From Spirochaetia bacterium (lineage in GTDB: Bacteria > Spirochaetota > UBA4802 > UBA5550): a stretch of DNA of 64,000 bases. A model generated the notes under the pieces. It was not told the DNA's origin. It did no database searches and saw only the letters and a program-made list of their open reading frames with translations. The stretch lies in contig VFJS01000068.1 of the NCBI GenBank assembly GCA_009885955.1, positions 62,001 to 126,000 on the forward strand, read 5' to 3'. A program made the translations under genes and the position numbers. The stretch's first letter is position 1, and every line of letters starts with the position of its first letter. Of the stretch, positions 17,435 to 25,423 are shown one piece after another.

Positions 17435-17504
17435 ATAGGGCTGCCCCACTTTTTAAACCCAGAGTTTTATCCTCAAAGCCCGCCAAAAAACGGCCCTATT
17501 CAAA
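17430..17504. repeat. Long stem-loop with 12-bp arms
   Basis: TTTGAATAGGGC (17430-17441) and its exact complement (17493-17504) enclose 51 bases that are more G/C-rich than the surroundings. The left arm contains the stop codon of the 76-residue ORF. There is no T run, so it is not a classic terminator. It could be an mRNA-end structure, a small RNA or a miniature element inserted beside the tRNA. Confidence 0.5.
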
Positions 17505-17519
17505 TATACTATATATTAA

Positions 17520-17545
17520 AAAAGCGACATGACAGTGTCGCTTTT
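17520..17545 (-). terminator. Bidirectional terminator next to tRNA-Leu
   Basis: AAAAGCGACA (17520-17529) pairs with TGTCGCTTTT (17536-17545) around a 6-base loop. T runs follow in both directions. It ends the tRNA transcript read leftward and probably also the small-ORF transcript read rightward. Confidence 0.85.
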
Positions 17546-17549
17546 TTTT

Positions 17550-17633
17550 TGCCGAAGGGGGGACTTGAACCCCCACAGGGTTGCCCCCGGCGGATTTTGA
17601 GTCCGCTGCGTCTGCCAATTCCACCACTTCGGC
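17550..17633 (-). tRNA. tRNA-Leu (anticodon CAA)
   Basis: Read on the minus strand the sequence folds as a class II tRNA with a long variable arm. The acceptor stem is GCCGAAG with CTTCGGC. The anticodon stem GCGGA/TCCGC encloses loop CTCAAAA, giving anticodon CAA, which reads UUG leucine codons. The T arm GGGGGTTCAAGTCCCCC is complete. The discriminator base is A at 17550, and CCA is not encoded, so it must be added enzymatically. A terminator follows within 5 bases. Confidence 0.95.
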
Positions 17634-17804
17634 TTTTTTTTATGATTACATGTATCCTGAATCTATCCTGAATCAGGATTTCTATATAAGGGAACCTTGT
17701 ATTTTTTAATTTTCTGGTTATCTACAGGGTAAAAATATCAGTTAAAATCATAATCATATTTATTTTATCATAGAAAATTATGATTATTCAGAATAGTCAT
17801 AATT

Positions 17805-18221
17805 CTATTCAGGCTGGGGTATGTCATCTATCTCTATATATTTTCCCTTTGCCCTGGCAACGACCTTTCCCATTTCATTTTCAATTTCAGCCCTGTTCTC
17901 AATTACTTTTTTGCTTTTTTTTACATACCATCCGCGGATGTAAAGGTTCTCATTGATAAATGCCGGCTGAAGATATCTTATTGTCAGTTCACTTGTGAGG
18001 GCTATAATATCAAGGTATTTATTGACAGTTATCATAGTTTCGTCAAGAATTGCCGCTACAATTCCTGCATGGATCAGGTTTGGAGGCCCTTCCAACAGCT
18101 GATGGGCAACATATTCGCCATAAGCTGTCTTAGTATCGTCGTCAAATTCCAGTTTTAGCCGTAATCCAGATTCGTTGTCTGGACCGCAGCCGAAACATAT
18201 TTTATCTTCAAATTCAATCAT
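17805..18221 (-). CDS. PaaI-type hotdog thioesterase
   Basis: The 138-residue protein has the single hotdog domain of the PaaI/YbgC-like thioesterases that hydrolyse acyl-CoA or similar thioesters. CFGCGPDNESGLRLKL near the N-terminus is a frequent opening for this group. HAGIVAAILDETM holds the helix and Asp/Glu region that forms the active site with the partner subunit. TIRYLQPA marks the central strand. The substrate is unknown. The next gene upstream on the strand is the MshEN-like protein 46 bases away, with no functional link apparent. Confidence 0.85.
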   Translation of the reverse strand: MIEFEDKICFGCGPDNESGLRLKLEFDDDTKTAYGEYVAHQLLEGPPNLIHAGIVAAILDETMITVNKYLDIIALTSELTIRYLQPAFINENLYIRGWYVKKSKKVIENRAEIENEMGKVVARAKGKYIEIDDIPQPE

Positions 18222-18267
18222 AAAACGTTTTTTAAATATAAATGTCTGATTGTCAACAATTTTATGA

Positions 18268-18555
18268 TTACTTCTCCTTTTCCTTTAATTTTGACATTAT
18301 CATATCAACTTCATCCTGATCCAGCCATTCATCAACAAAGGCAATTTCGGCATTTGTTACCATTAGAAACATTTCAAGAGCCATAATGAGGTCTTCCCGT
18401 GTTAATACTCCCTGTGTAACCAGTATTTCCCCTATAAGCCTCTCAGGATTGTATTTTTGAAGATCCAGAGCATCATCGAGCTGTTCCCTGGTAATGATTT
18501 TATTATCAACCAGGAATTCCCCGACTTTCATCTCCTTGTTATTAGATAAGGCCAT
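18268..18555 (-). CDS. MshEN-like domain protein
   Basis: The 95-residue chain contains two matching halves, VGEFLVDNKIITREQLDDAL and IGEILVTQGVLTREDLIMAL, each with the pattern xGexLvxxgxIxxxqLxxAL. This is the repeated motif of the N-terminal domain of type II secretion and pilus ATPases (GspE/MshE), where it can bind cyclic di-GMP. Here the ATPase is absent, so the domain stands alone with an acidic helical tail. ATG 18555 is preferred because GGAG lies 8 bases before it; an ATG at 18567 is also in frame but lacks a ribosome site. It may be a free-standing second-messenger receptor or a scaffold. Confidence 0.7.
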   Translation of the reverse strand: MALSNNKEMKVGEFLVDNKIITREQLDDALDLQKYNPERLIGEILVTQGVLTREDLIMALEMFLMVTNAEIAFVDEWLDQDEVDMIMSKLKEKEK

Positions 18556-18695
18556 TTCCTTCTCCATAGTTGTAGATTGATATAATTAATGACATATTTT
18601 GCTGAAAAAGTCAAGTTCAAAATAGTATTCAGTTATTTTTATCATTTTTTTTATAACAATTTGCTAATCATTCTATTATTTTGTATATTGATGGG

Positions 18696-19325
18696 ATGAA
18701 TTTTAAAAAATACAATAATTATCTGATTTGTATAGGTATAGTATTTGTCTCTCTTATTTCTGTTTTAACCCTGGGGCAGGATGAGAGGAGATTTACATAT
18801 CTTGGTATTGAAAATTGCAGGTTATGCCATGATGAGAAAAATTTCATGAACCAGTATGCCATCTGGCTCTCATCTCCCCATGCAAATGCGGTTAAAATTC
18901 TGACAACGGATAAAGGGAGAAAAATCGGAGAATCAGCCGGCATCCAAAAGCCCGGGGAAAGTATTGAATGCCTCAAGTGCCATACAACCGGCGGAGGTGA
19001 ATCGGAATTAACAAAAAATGAAGGTGTCGGGTGTGAATCCTGTCATGGCCCGGGAAGCGGATACTCAAGCATCATGAATCATGTAGACCTGAGAAGCAGA
19101 AAATTAGGTTATGTGAAGGCAAAAAAATTCGGCATGTACCCGATTCTATCTTACGAGGATAATTTGCTTAAGAGGGAAAAGCTATGCAATTCCTGCCATA
19201 AAAAGGATAGGTACTGCTGGCCTGAAGACGTGGAGGGTATTAAAAGGCAGAAGATTACAATCCAGGTTATCGACAGCCTCAGGAAGGGGGACGTCAAGTT
19301 CTACCACTCGCTTCGAAAGAACTGA
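18696..19325 (+). CDS. Exported tetrahaem c-type cytochrome
   Basis: After an N-terminal membrane segment (about residues 10-26) the mature part has four CxxCH haem sites: CRLCH, CLKCH, CESCH and CNSCH. The spacing, with SSPHANAV before the second and VGCESCHGPG at the third, matches the cytochrome c554-type multihaem family, which carries electrons in the periplasm. A fifth histidine-rich stretch (FYHSLRKN) is at the end. No reductase or other haem gene is adjacent. I start at ATG 18696, not the TTG at 18681. Its last 32 bases overlap the convergent gene at 19294-20295. Confidence 0.88.
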   Translation: MNFKKYNNYLICIGIVFVSLISVLTLGQDERRFTYLGIENCRLCHDEKNFMNQYAIWLSSPHANAVKILTTDKGRKIGESAGIQKPGESIECLKCHTTGGGESELTKNEGVGCESCHGPGSGYSSIMNHVDLRSRKLGYVKAKKFGMYPILSYEDNLLKREKLCNSCHKKDRYCWPEDVEGIKRQKITIQVIDSLRKGDVKFYHSLRKN

Positions 19326-20295
19326 GGTTGTCTCTCCGGGGATTCACCCGCATCCACTTCAGCCCTTCAGCGAGAATAAGCGACTGCCTTAACAGGGAAA
19401 CCGCATGCAGCATTCCTTCATAGTTTTCTTCAGCAAGGATGTTCTTTGAATACAGCATATCTTTTTCATTCATATAAAATATCTGGCTCAATGTTTTTTT
19501 TGAATAATAGGCGCTGCTTTCGTAATCCGCGGATTTATTAAGGATATCGGTCACCGGTATTATTTTTTTTCTGAAAAGGAGATCCAGGAGATAGCTGTAG
19601 AGTTCCTCGTGGGACAGTATTACTTTTGTGAGCCTGTTAAGGCCTGAAACTATTTCATGGACAAATATTCCACGGGCCATGTCCTTGTACGAGATTACCG
19701 GGACCATCCGTATTTCCATGTCGTTGATTGTTTTTTTTATCAGATTTTTTATTGTAACCCTGTCAAATTCCAGGTTCAGGAGCACCATCTGCACGTTCTC
19801 TTTTTTCAGCAGTTTTTCAAAGGAATTGAAGCTGTCCATGAAGACAGGTGTAAATCCGAATTGCCGGATAATATTTCCCAGGTGCCTTGATGTGACAGGC
19901 TGTTTTTCAAAAATCGCGATTTTGCCTGTAGAAAAATCTTTAAGGGAATGGAGCGCTGTAATATAATTGATAATTCTTTCAGTATCTCCGGCACCTATGA
20001 TATCTGAGATCCCGTACTTCAACATGGTTTCCCTGACGCTTTCCGTCAAGGCGCCGGTGATAAAAATCAGCCTGCTTATATTCCCGAATGTTTCAGCTAT
20101 TTTCCCGAGCATAGATTCTTCAATGAAAGCGCCTTCCTTTGTTTCTATGAGTATATACTCCGGGGGGGATGACATTATATGGGTGAAATCGGCTTCTGAT
20201 AAGGGAAGACTGAAATTGGAAGTTGTTATTCCTCCAATACTGAAATTGATTCCGGGATTATATCCTGTATCTGATATGTAGGCTGCATTGATCAT
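19294..20295 (-). CDS. Protein with degenerate receiver-like domains
   Basis: This 333-residue soluble protein appears to contain two Rossmann-like modules. The second (about 125-250) reads like a response-regulator receiver: KIAIFEKQPVTSRHLGNIIR at the start, VQMVLLNLEFD where the phospho-acceptor Asp is expected (Asn instead), MVPVISYKD, and a helix LNRLTKVILSH. Loss of the Asp suggests a pseudo-receiver that signals without phosphorylation. The C-terminal 80 residues are helical. I recognise no named family. Its 3' end overlaps the cytochrome gene by 32 bases on the opposite strand. Confidence 0.55.
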   Translation of the reverse strand: MINAAYISDTGYNPGINFSIGGITTSNFSLPLSEADFTHIMSSPPEYILIETKEGAFIEESMLGKIAETFGNISRLIFITGALTESVRETMLKYGISDIIGAGDTERIINYITALHSLKDFSTGKIAIFEKQPVTSRHLGNIIRQFGFTPVFMDSFNSFEKLLKKENVQMVLLNLEFDRVTIKNLIKKTINDMEIRMVPVISYKDMARGIFVHEIVSGLNRLTKVILSHEELYSYLLDLLFRKKIIPVTDILNKSADYESSAYYSKKTLSQIFYMNEKDMLYSKNILAEENYEGMLHAVSLLRQSLILAEGLKWMRVNPRRDNLSSFEASGRT

Positions 20296-20407
20296 ATTAT
20301 GTCACATAAAATATATGACTCTTATTTTTAGTCAAATGATAAATGATAATATTTGAAACTTTGGTTTTCTGAGATACCGGGCGCCGGGGATGAATCAAAA
20401 ATGAAAA

Positions 20408-21226
20408 TTACAGGATAAGTAAAAATCTTCCACAATGATTGCATACTGATATATCTTCAGATTTTTTGATATGGGCAAGATAATTAGGGGCCAGGCCCAT
20501 GTGACATCCACTGCATGTCTCCTTTTCAAGTATTGCAAAGGAATTCTGGCATTTTTTTCTCATCTTTTCATAATAGGAGAGTGATTTTATATCTATCAGC
20601 TTGCGCAGTTCATTAATTTTGCTATTAAGTATGTCGGAAGTATCCCCTTTATCTAAAAGTTCATAGAGCCTGTCCAGCCTTATCAGGAGGTCCAGATTGG
20701 ATGAGGGGACGCCGGAAAGGTCGCCTGTATTGTAATCGTCATCTATTTTTCTCAGGGATATGCCGGCAAAATAAATATCAGTCTCCTTTTTTAGCTGTGC
20801 GTATATTTTTTTGGTGTTTGTAAGTTTTTCCAGCGCCATTCTCGTTTCAATATTTGAGAAGATCCGCGCTATCATCCCCACCAGGTAGAGGTATTTTGTG
20901 CTCAAGGTCGAGGGGAAGATGCTCAGAAGCAGAAACTTAACCGGATTTTTATCAAAGGATTCATACTCAATCCCTTTTTCAGAAATGGCGAAGATGGTCT
21001 GCAAGTCCTTCACGGAATCGGTCCTGGCATGGGGTATAGCCAGCCCGTGCCCAAGGCCTGTATTCTCCAGGGATTCGCGGTGGGCAACCTGAGCATAGAG
21101 CCTGCTTGCAGAAGTTATCTTGCCCAGCTCCTCCATCTTATCTATCATTTCCTTGATGACAAGCTGTTTTTCAGTATTTTTTAAAATAATAATATGCTCT
21201 TCTGGAAAAAAATTGTCAATATTCAT
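20408..21226 (-). CDS. PTS EIIA-type domain fused to a C4 zinc ribbon
   Basis: Residues about 1-150 form a fructose/nitrogen-type EIIA domain: RESLENTGLGHGLAIPHARTD carries the phosphorylatable His66. Residues about 165-272 are a helical region followed by CSGC (238, 241) and CNHC (262, 265), a C4 zinc ribbon like those of the DUF164/CdsZ-type proteins, with GLAPNYLAHI between the pairs. Fusion of an EIIA signalling domain with this ribbon is unusual. No EI, HPr or transporter gene is nearby. The protein probably acts as a regulator responding to PTS phosphate, with the ribbon binding nucleic acid or a partner. The ATG at 21226 has GGATGATCC upstream, only a weak ribosome site. Confidence 0.82.
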   Translation of the reverse strand: MNIDNFFPEEHIIILKNTEKQLVIKEMIDKMEELGKITSASRLYAQVAHRESLENTGLGHGLAIPHARTDSVKDLQTIFAISEKGIEYESFDKNPVKFLLLSIFPSTLSTKYLYLVGMIARIFSNIETRMALEKLTNTKKIYAQLKKETDIYFAGISLRKIDDDYNTGDLSGVPSSNLDLLIRLDRLYELLDKGDTSDILNSKINELRKLIDIKSLSYYEKMRKKCQNSFAILEKETCSGCHMGLAPNYLAHIKKSEDISVCNHCGRFLLIL

Positions 21227-21464
21227 AATGGATCATCCTTGGATTAATATATTTAATTTATTTTCATGCGTTCATTTGTCAAGGATTATGGCTGATTCAA
21301 TATAAAAAAAACAGTCTGCTGGGGTACCGTGATTTTAACTGTTATGGAAAATGCATGGCCATCTATTTTATCTTGACCTGCTGAACATTGAAATCAATCA
21401 TTATTTTTATAGTCTGATTTTTTTATAACATTGATAAATTTTCTGATTGGAGGAATTATAATAA

Positions 21465-22211
21465 TTGGCACGAAAAAGTTTTAATATCCAGGATTTTTTC
21501 AGGGGCGCCTGGACTTCCATAACCAGGCCCGGTGAATATTTTTCAGGCATCGATAAAGAGGGCGGCATTGGGGAATCCATTATAATTGCTGTTATTTTCG
21601 GTACCCTTGCCGGAATTATCAGTTTTGCAAGGGGCTCTGCCGTTATCGGAATTTCCGGCGGTATCATAGGAAGCATACTGGGCACCGGTCTGGGTTTGTT
21701 CATGTTTTTTGGAACTCTTCTGGGCGCAATGATCGCTCTCTATGCCGGCGGAGTCATCATCCTTCTCATTTCCGCAATATGCGGCGGCAGTACAGCCTTT
21801 GAAACAAATGTAAGAGTATCAGCCTCGCTCCTCATCATACTCCCGCTCAAAGCGCTTTCAGGATTAATTGCAGGGTATTACCCAAATGCCAACACCATCC
21901 TCTCCCTTGCAACTTCATTTCTGGGCATCTGGATGTTGTATCATGCCCTTGTGCATACGCTTGAATGCCGGAAAAGAATCTCGGGAATTGTTAGTGTCGC
22001 CCTCTCCTTCCTGCCGGTTTTGATACTCATGTCGGGATTAATCTGTTCAAAGGCTGTCAGGGAGATGACAAAAGATTTCAAACTTGACATAAAGCCTGAA
22101 ATGGAGAAATTTATGAAGGATTTTCCAAAGATGGATAAAGATTCTATCGATAGCATAGAATCTTTAAAAAAAATGCTGGAAGAAGCCCGGAAAAATCCCA
22201 AAATAAAATAA
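21465..22211 (+). CDS. Yip1-like integral membrane protein
   Basis: The protein has an N-terminal soluble part with the Yip1-type opening FFRGAWTSITRPGEYF, then four or five hydrophobic segments (about 38-60, 65-112, 125-145, 150-165 and 175-195) and a charged C-terminal coiled helix ending LEEARKNPKIK. Yip1-domain proteins of bacteria are poorly characterised membrane proteins. No ATG is available at the start; TTG 21465 is preceded by GGAGG 11 bases upstream. The M23 peptidase gene follows 72 bases later and may be cotranscribed. Confidence 0.72.
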   Translation: MARKSFNIQDFFRGAWTSITRPGEYFSGIDKEGGIGESIIIAVIFGTLAGIISFARGSAVIGISGGIIGSILGTGLGLFMFFGTLLGAMIALYAGGVIILLISAICGGSTAFETNVRVSASLLIILPLKALSGLIAGYYPNANTILSLATSFLGIWMLYHALVHTLECRKRISGIVSVALSFLPVLILMSGLICSKAVREMTKDFKLDIKPEMEKFMKDFPKMDKDSIDSIESLKKMLEEARKNPKIK

Positions 22212-22283
22212 TTTTCTACACATAAAACTCCGGCTCCTCGAAGATAAAAGAAGGGGTCATGAATGACTCCGGATGAGGGATCG

Positions 22284-23375
22284 ATGATTAAGAAACATTC
22301 AGCAATATTTTCAACTTTTGCATTAAGAATATTTTTGCTCTGCCCTGTAATGGCAATGCCGCTGTGTATCGCTTACGGGGAGAATGGCAAATCCGCGGGC
22401 AATGGAAATTCACTCCATCATGTATATATCCCGCCGGGATATTTACTGTCATCGGCAAAAAAGATTGAATTCATCCAGGGAAGCCTGCACATCCGGTTTT
22501 TTTCCAGGGAATTCTCACAGGGTGATGCCGTTTATGTTGAAATAGTAAACAGCGAAAAAGATGAAAGCGGCGCGGCATCCATAAATTTTTATTATGATGG
22601 AATTCCAGTTCCTGTCTCCAGGGCGGACTGGGGGTTCAGGGGATTTTTCGGAATTTCCCCGGAGGCAAAGCCTGGAAAAAAAAATGTATCAATCACCTAT
22701 TCAGCGAATGGGGGGATGATGACTCTTGCCAGGACCATAGACATTATAAAGAGTTCCTTTCCGGTATTTACCACTCCCCTTGACCTGGGCAAATTTTCCG
22801 ATACGAGGAAAAGGACAGATAAGGAGATTACGTTCATCAATGAGTCTGATATAAAAAAAAAGAAGGCCTTCGGCAGCAGGGGGCCTGATCGGATCGGCAG
22901 CATCATGTCTCATCCAAGGGATATACATTATATCACATCGTCGTTCTGGTCTACCCGCAGGTATATGCAGTACGCGGTAAAAAACGGGACAAAGGTGAAT
23001 GTCAGGACCACATCGAGTATTCACAAGGGCCTGGACCTGAGGGGTGAAACCGGAAATCCGGTCTATGCCCTGGCGGGCGGGACCATAGCCCTTGCAGAGG
23101 AGCTTTACTATGAGGGGTACATGGTAATCATCGATCACGGCAATAATATTTTTTCCTATTACATGCACATGAATGATGTCAAGGTGAAAAAAGATGATCC
23201 GGTAAATGGAGGGGACCTCATAGGCCATGTGGGTTCTACCGGGCAGTCAACCGCGGCTCACCTTCATGTATCACTGATCATCAGCGGGGCACAGATAAAT
23301 CCTCTCACTCTCCTTCATCTCCCGGTCAGGGACCTGGTTCAAGCAAGAAATGACAATGGCGGCAGGCAGAAATAA
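22284..23375 (+). CDS. Exported M23 (LytM-type) peptidase
   Basis: A signal peptide (residues about 1-32 from ATG 22284) precedes a beta-sandwich region that binds substrate or positions the enzyme, then a C-terminal M23 domain. The zinc residues are visible as HKGLDL (HxxxD), HGN and HLHV. With an intact HxxxD and HxH site it is probably an active cell-wall endopeptidase or a LytM factor. ATG 22284 is preferred because GAGG lies 6 bases before it and the basic start suits a signal peptide; ATG 22263 would add seven residues, two of them acidic. Confidence 0.88.
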   Translation: MIKKHSAIFSTFALRIFLLCPVMAMPLCIAYGENGKSAGNGNSLHHVYIPPGYLLSSAKKIEFIQGSLHIRFFSREFSQGDAVYVEIVNSEKDESGAASINFYYDGIPVPVSRADWGFRGFFGISPEAKPGKKNVSITYSANGGMMTLARTIDIIKSSFPVFTTPLDLGKFSDTRKRTDKEITFINESDIKKKKAFGSRGPDRIGSIMSHPRDIHYITSSFWSTRRYMQYAVKNGTKVNVRTTSSIHKGLDLRGETGNPVYALAGGTIALAEELYYEGYMVIIDHGNNIFSYYMHMNDVKVKKDDPVNGGDLIGHVGSTGQSTAAHLHVSLIISGAQINPLTLLHLPVRDLVQARNDNGGRQK

Positions 23376-23402
23376 TTAATGTTCATATTAATAGTAAAAC
23401 AG

Positions 23403-23431
23403 TTGACAAATATATTTTTTTCAGCAATTAT
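23403..23431 (+). promoter_or_regulatory. Candidate sigma70 promoter for the soluble cyclase gene
   Basis: TTGACA at 23403-23408 and AATTAT at 23426-23431 are separated by 17 bases. The pair lies 84 bases before the start of the gene at 23515. Confidence 0.45.
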
Positions 23432-23514
23432 TATATGGATGTCAGGCATATGCCGTGCTGCATATTGAAATTCAGCGATTGATGCCTGATAAATAAAAAA
23501 GCGACGGAGAACCC

Positions 23515-24144
23515 ATGGGATTCAAGAGATCAATTTTATCAGGCGCATCGGAGGACAGGTTTGAAAAATTAATCAGGGAGAGGCTCGAATCCGGGGCTGA
23601 TAAGGATAAGATCGATGAGAGGATCTGGGATCTCTTCGGTGAAGAGTGGTGCATCATGTTCACCGATCTTTCCGGATTTTCAAGGGGTGTGGCGAAGTTC
23701 GGGATAATACATTTTCTGCAGACCATTTATGAATCGGAGAGGCTCCTCATCCCGGTCATCGACGATTTTGACGGGATACTTTTAAAAGTGGAAGGCGACA
23801 GTTTTCTGGTATTATTCAAGAAGGTCTCCAAGGCTATACGGGCTGCCATTGAAATGCAGAAAATTCTCAATGTATACAATAAAGACAGGATAGACGTGGA
23901 AAAGGTGCTCCTCTGTGTTGGACTGGGGTATGACAGGGTCCTGAAAATAGGTGATACCGATGTCTATGGATCAGAAGTAAATGCAGCGAGCAAACTTGGC
24001 GAGGATACTGCCAAAGCGGGCGAGATCCTTGTCACTGATTCGGTTATGGAGAAGGCAGCTGACATGTCCGATATATCCTTTGAGAAATTAAAGGATATCC
24101 CCCCGGGTGCAAAAGGGGCGTACAGGATTATATATAAAATTTAA
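23515..24144 (+). CDS. Soluble class III nucleotide-cyclase-like protein
   Basis: The single domain shows the class III cyclase fold. Asp51 in FTDLSGF and Asp95 in KVEGDSF are the two metal ligands, Lys91 and Asp149 occupy the base-recognition positions typical of adenylate cyclases, and Asn156 is present in the segment DVYGSEVNAASKLGED. The arginine that normally stabilises the transition state, four residues after the Asn, is lysine (160). It may therefore be slow or regulatory. The protein has no membrane segment and is preceded by a short helical region. The ribosome site is modest (GCGACGGAG before the ATG). A promoter candidate is at 23403-23431. Confidence 0.8.
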   Translation: MGFKRSILSGASEDRFEKLIRERLESGADKDKIDERIWDLFGEEWCIMFTDLSGFSRGVAKFGIIHFLQTIYESERLLIPVIDDFDGILLKVEGDSFLVLFKKVSKAIRAAIEMQKILNVYNKDRIDVEKVLLCVGLGYDRVLKIGDTDVYGSEVNAASKLGEDTAKAGEILVTDSVMEKAADMSDISFEKLKDIPPGAKGAYRIIYKI

Positions 24145-24205
24145 GAGACTTATTAATTTCTGTTTTCCCGCCACGCTGAAATAGGCTATCAGATATAGTG
24201 CTGGT

Positions 24206-25060
24206 TCATGATGCCATTTTTTCCTTGGCCTTCAATAGGAGTTTTTCCGCTTTGCTGTTTTTCCCCTGAAAGATATAGAGCATGCTCAATTTAGTGTAGT
24301 CCTTGATTCCGGTAAAATCATCCAGGATTTTTTGTTCCAGCTTTTTGATCTCCCCATCAATGTTTTTTATCTCTTTGACCCTGTTCTCATAGGTAAGGCT
24401 TTCGAGAAAGTCCTTGAATTTTTCATATCCGGGCCTCGATTCAAGCGCTGCAGTGAGATGTTTTACCGCTTCGGGATATCTCCCGGTGAAATAGCAGCAG
24501 AAACCGTAATATTTTTCTATAAAAGCTTTATCTTCATAGGTGTCCTTAATGTTATCCAGGCATGCCAGGGCTTTATCATATTCCTTCCAGTCATAGTAGA
24601 TTGTCGATAGGAGGTAATTGGATTTGAGATGAAATCTGTCGTATCGTATGACCTCCATGAAATATCCTTCAGCCGATTTCAGGTCATTCATATTATAGTA
24701 TGTCAGCGCGGTGTAGAGGTTTCCTTCTATGTAGTTGCGGTCTTCGCACAGCGAATCCAGGAAATGCCTGAGGGCCTCACTGTACTCCTCCCGTTTATAA
24801 AACTCAACGCCAATGTTCAGGAGAATTTTATGGTTTCTTTTTATTTTCAACCCTTCGGCATAACATCCCATGGCCTTTATACTATCGCCCATCCCGGAAT
24901 AAATTTCACCAATGTTATTATATGCCTCTATAAACGAGGGATGAATCTCGATGGCCTGCCGGTATTTGTTAATTGCTGCCGTATAATCCTTTTTATTGGC
25001 CAGGTCAAGTGCCTGGTTATAAATGGCAACTGCTTCAGTAGGTATTGATCTGGTTTTCAT
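24206..25060 (-). CDS. Tetratricopeptide-repeat protein
   Basis: The 284-residue protein is built from tandem TPR helical pairs: AVAIYNQALDLANKKDYTAA, AYNNIGEIYSGMGDSIKAM, NIGVEFYKREEYSEAL, and three or four more to about residue 220, then a helical tail ending in another TPR pair (YIFQGKNSKAEKLLLKAKEKMAS). It has no signal peptide and presumably is a cytoplasmic interaction scaffold. It is transcribed alone, convergent with the soluble cyclase gene 61 bases away. Partners are unknown. Confidence 0.82.
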   Translation of the reverse strand: MKTRSIPTEAVAIYNQALDLANKKDYTAAINKYRQAIEIHPSFIEAYNNIGEIYSGMGDSIKAMGCYAEGLKIKRNHKILLNIGVEFYKREEYSEALRHFLDSLCEDRNYIEGNLYTALTYYNMNDLKSAEGYFMEVIRYDRFHLKSNYLLSTIYYDWKEYDKALACLDNIKDTYEDKAFIEKYYGFCCYFTGRYPEAVKHLTAALESRPGYEKFKDFLESLTYENRVKEIKNIDGEIKKLEQKILDDFTGIKDYTKLSMLYIFQGKNSKAEKLLLKAKEKMAS

Positions 25061-25423
25061 TGAAGTCCTTCGTTAATCTATCTTTTTAAATTATTATTGT
25101 ACAATGTTAAATATCGGAATAAAATCAAGCATATTAAAGTAGTTTCGTATTGCATAACTTGATATTTTCTAATAATTTTGTTCAAATTTTAGTATATCGG
25201 TTTATATCAAATTAAATTGTTAACATAGAATACTAAAAATGAATATTTTTTATAATGTGGATAATAATTAAATTGATGATTTTATAAAACCGACATATAT
25301 TATCTGTTAGTAAATAAATTTTTCATAATACCGAATAAAGTAGTTGACAGTTTTAAAATCAAAATTATTAATTTTGCTAATCTGAGATAATCAGTTATTT
25401 TAATTAAAAGCATGTAAAATTTT
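25061..25423. other. AT-rich divergent intergenic region
   Basis: This 363-base gap separates the divergent TPR and membrane-cyclase genes. It is very AT-rich, has no ORF above a few codons and no clear hairpin. It should hold both promoters but I could not fix them convincingly. Confidence 0.6.
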
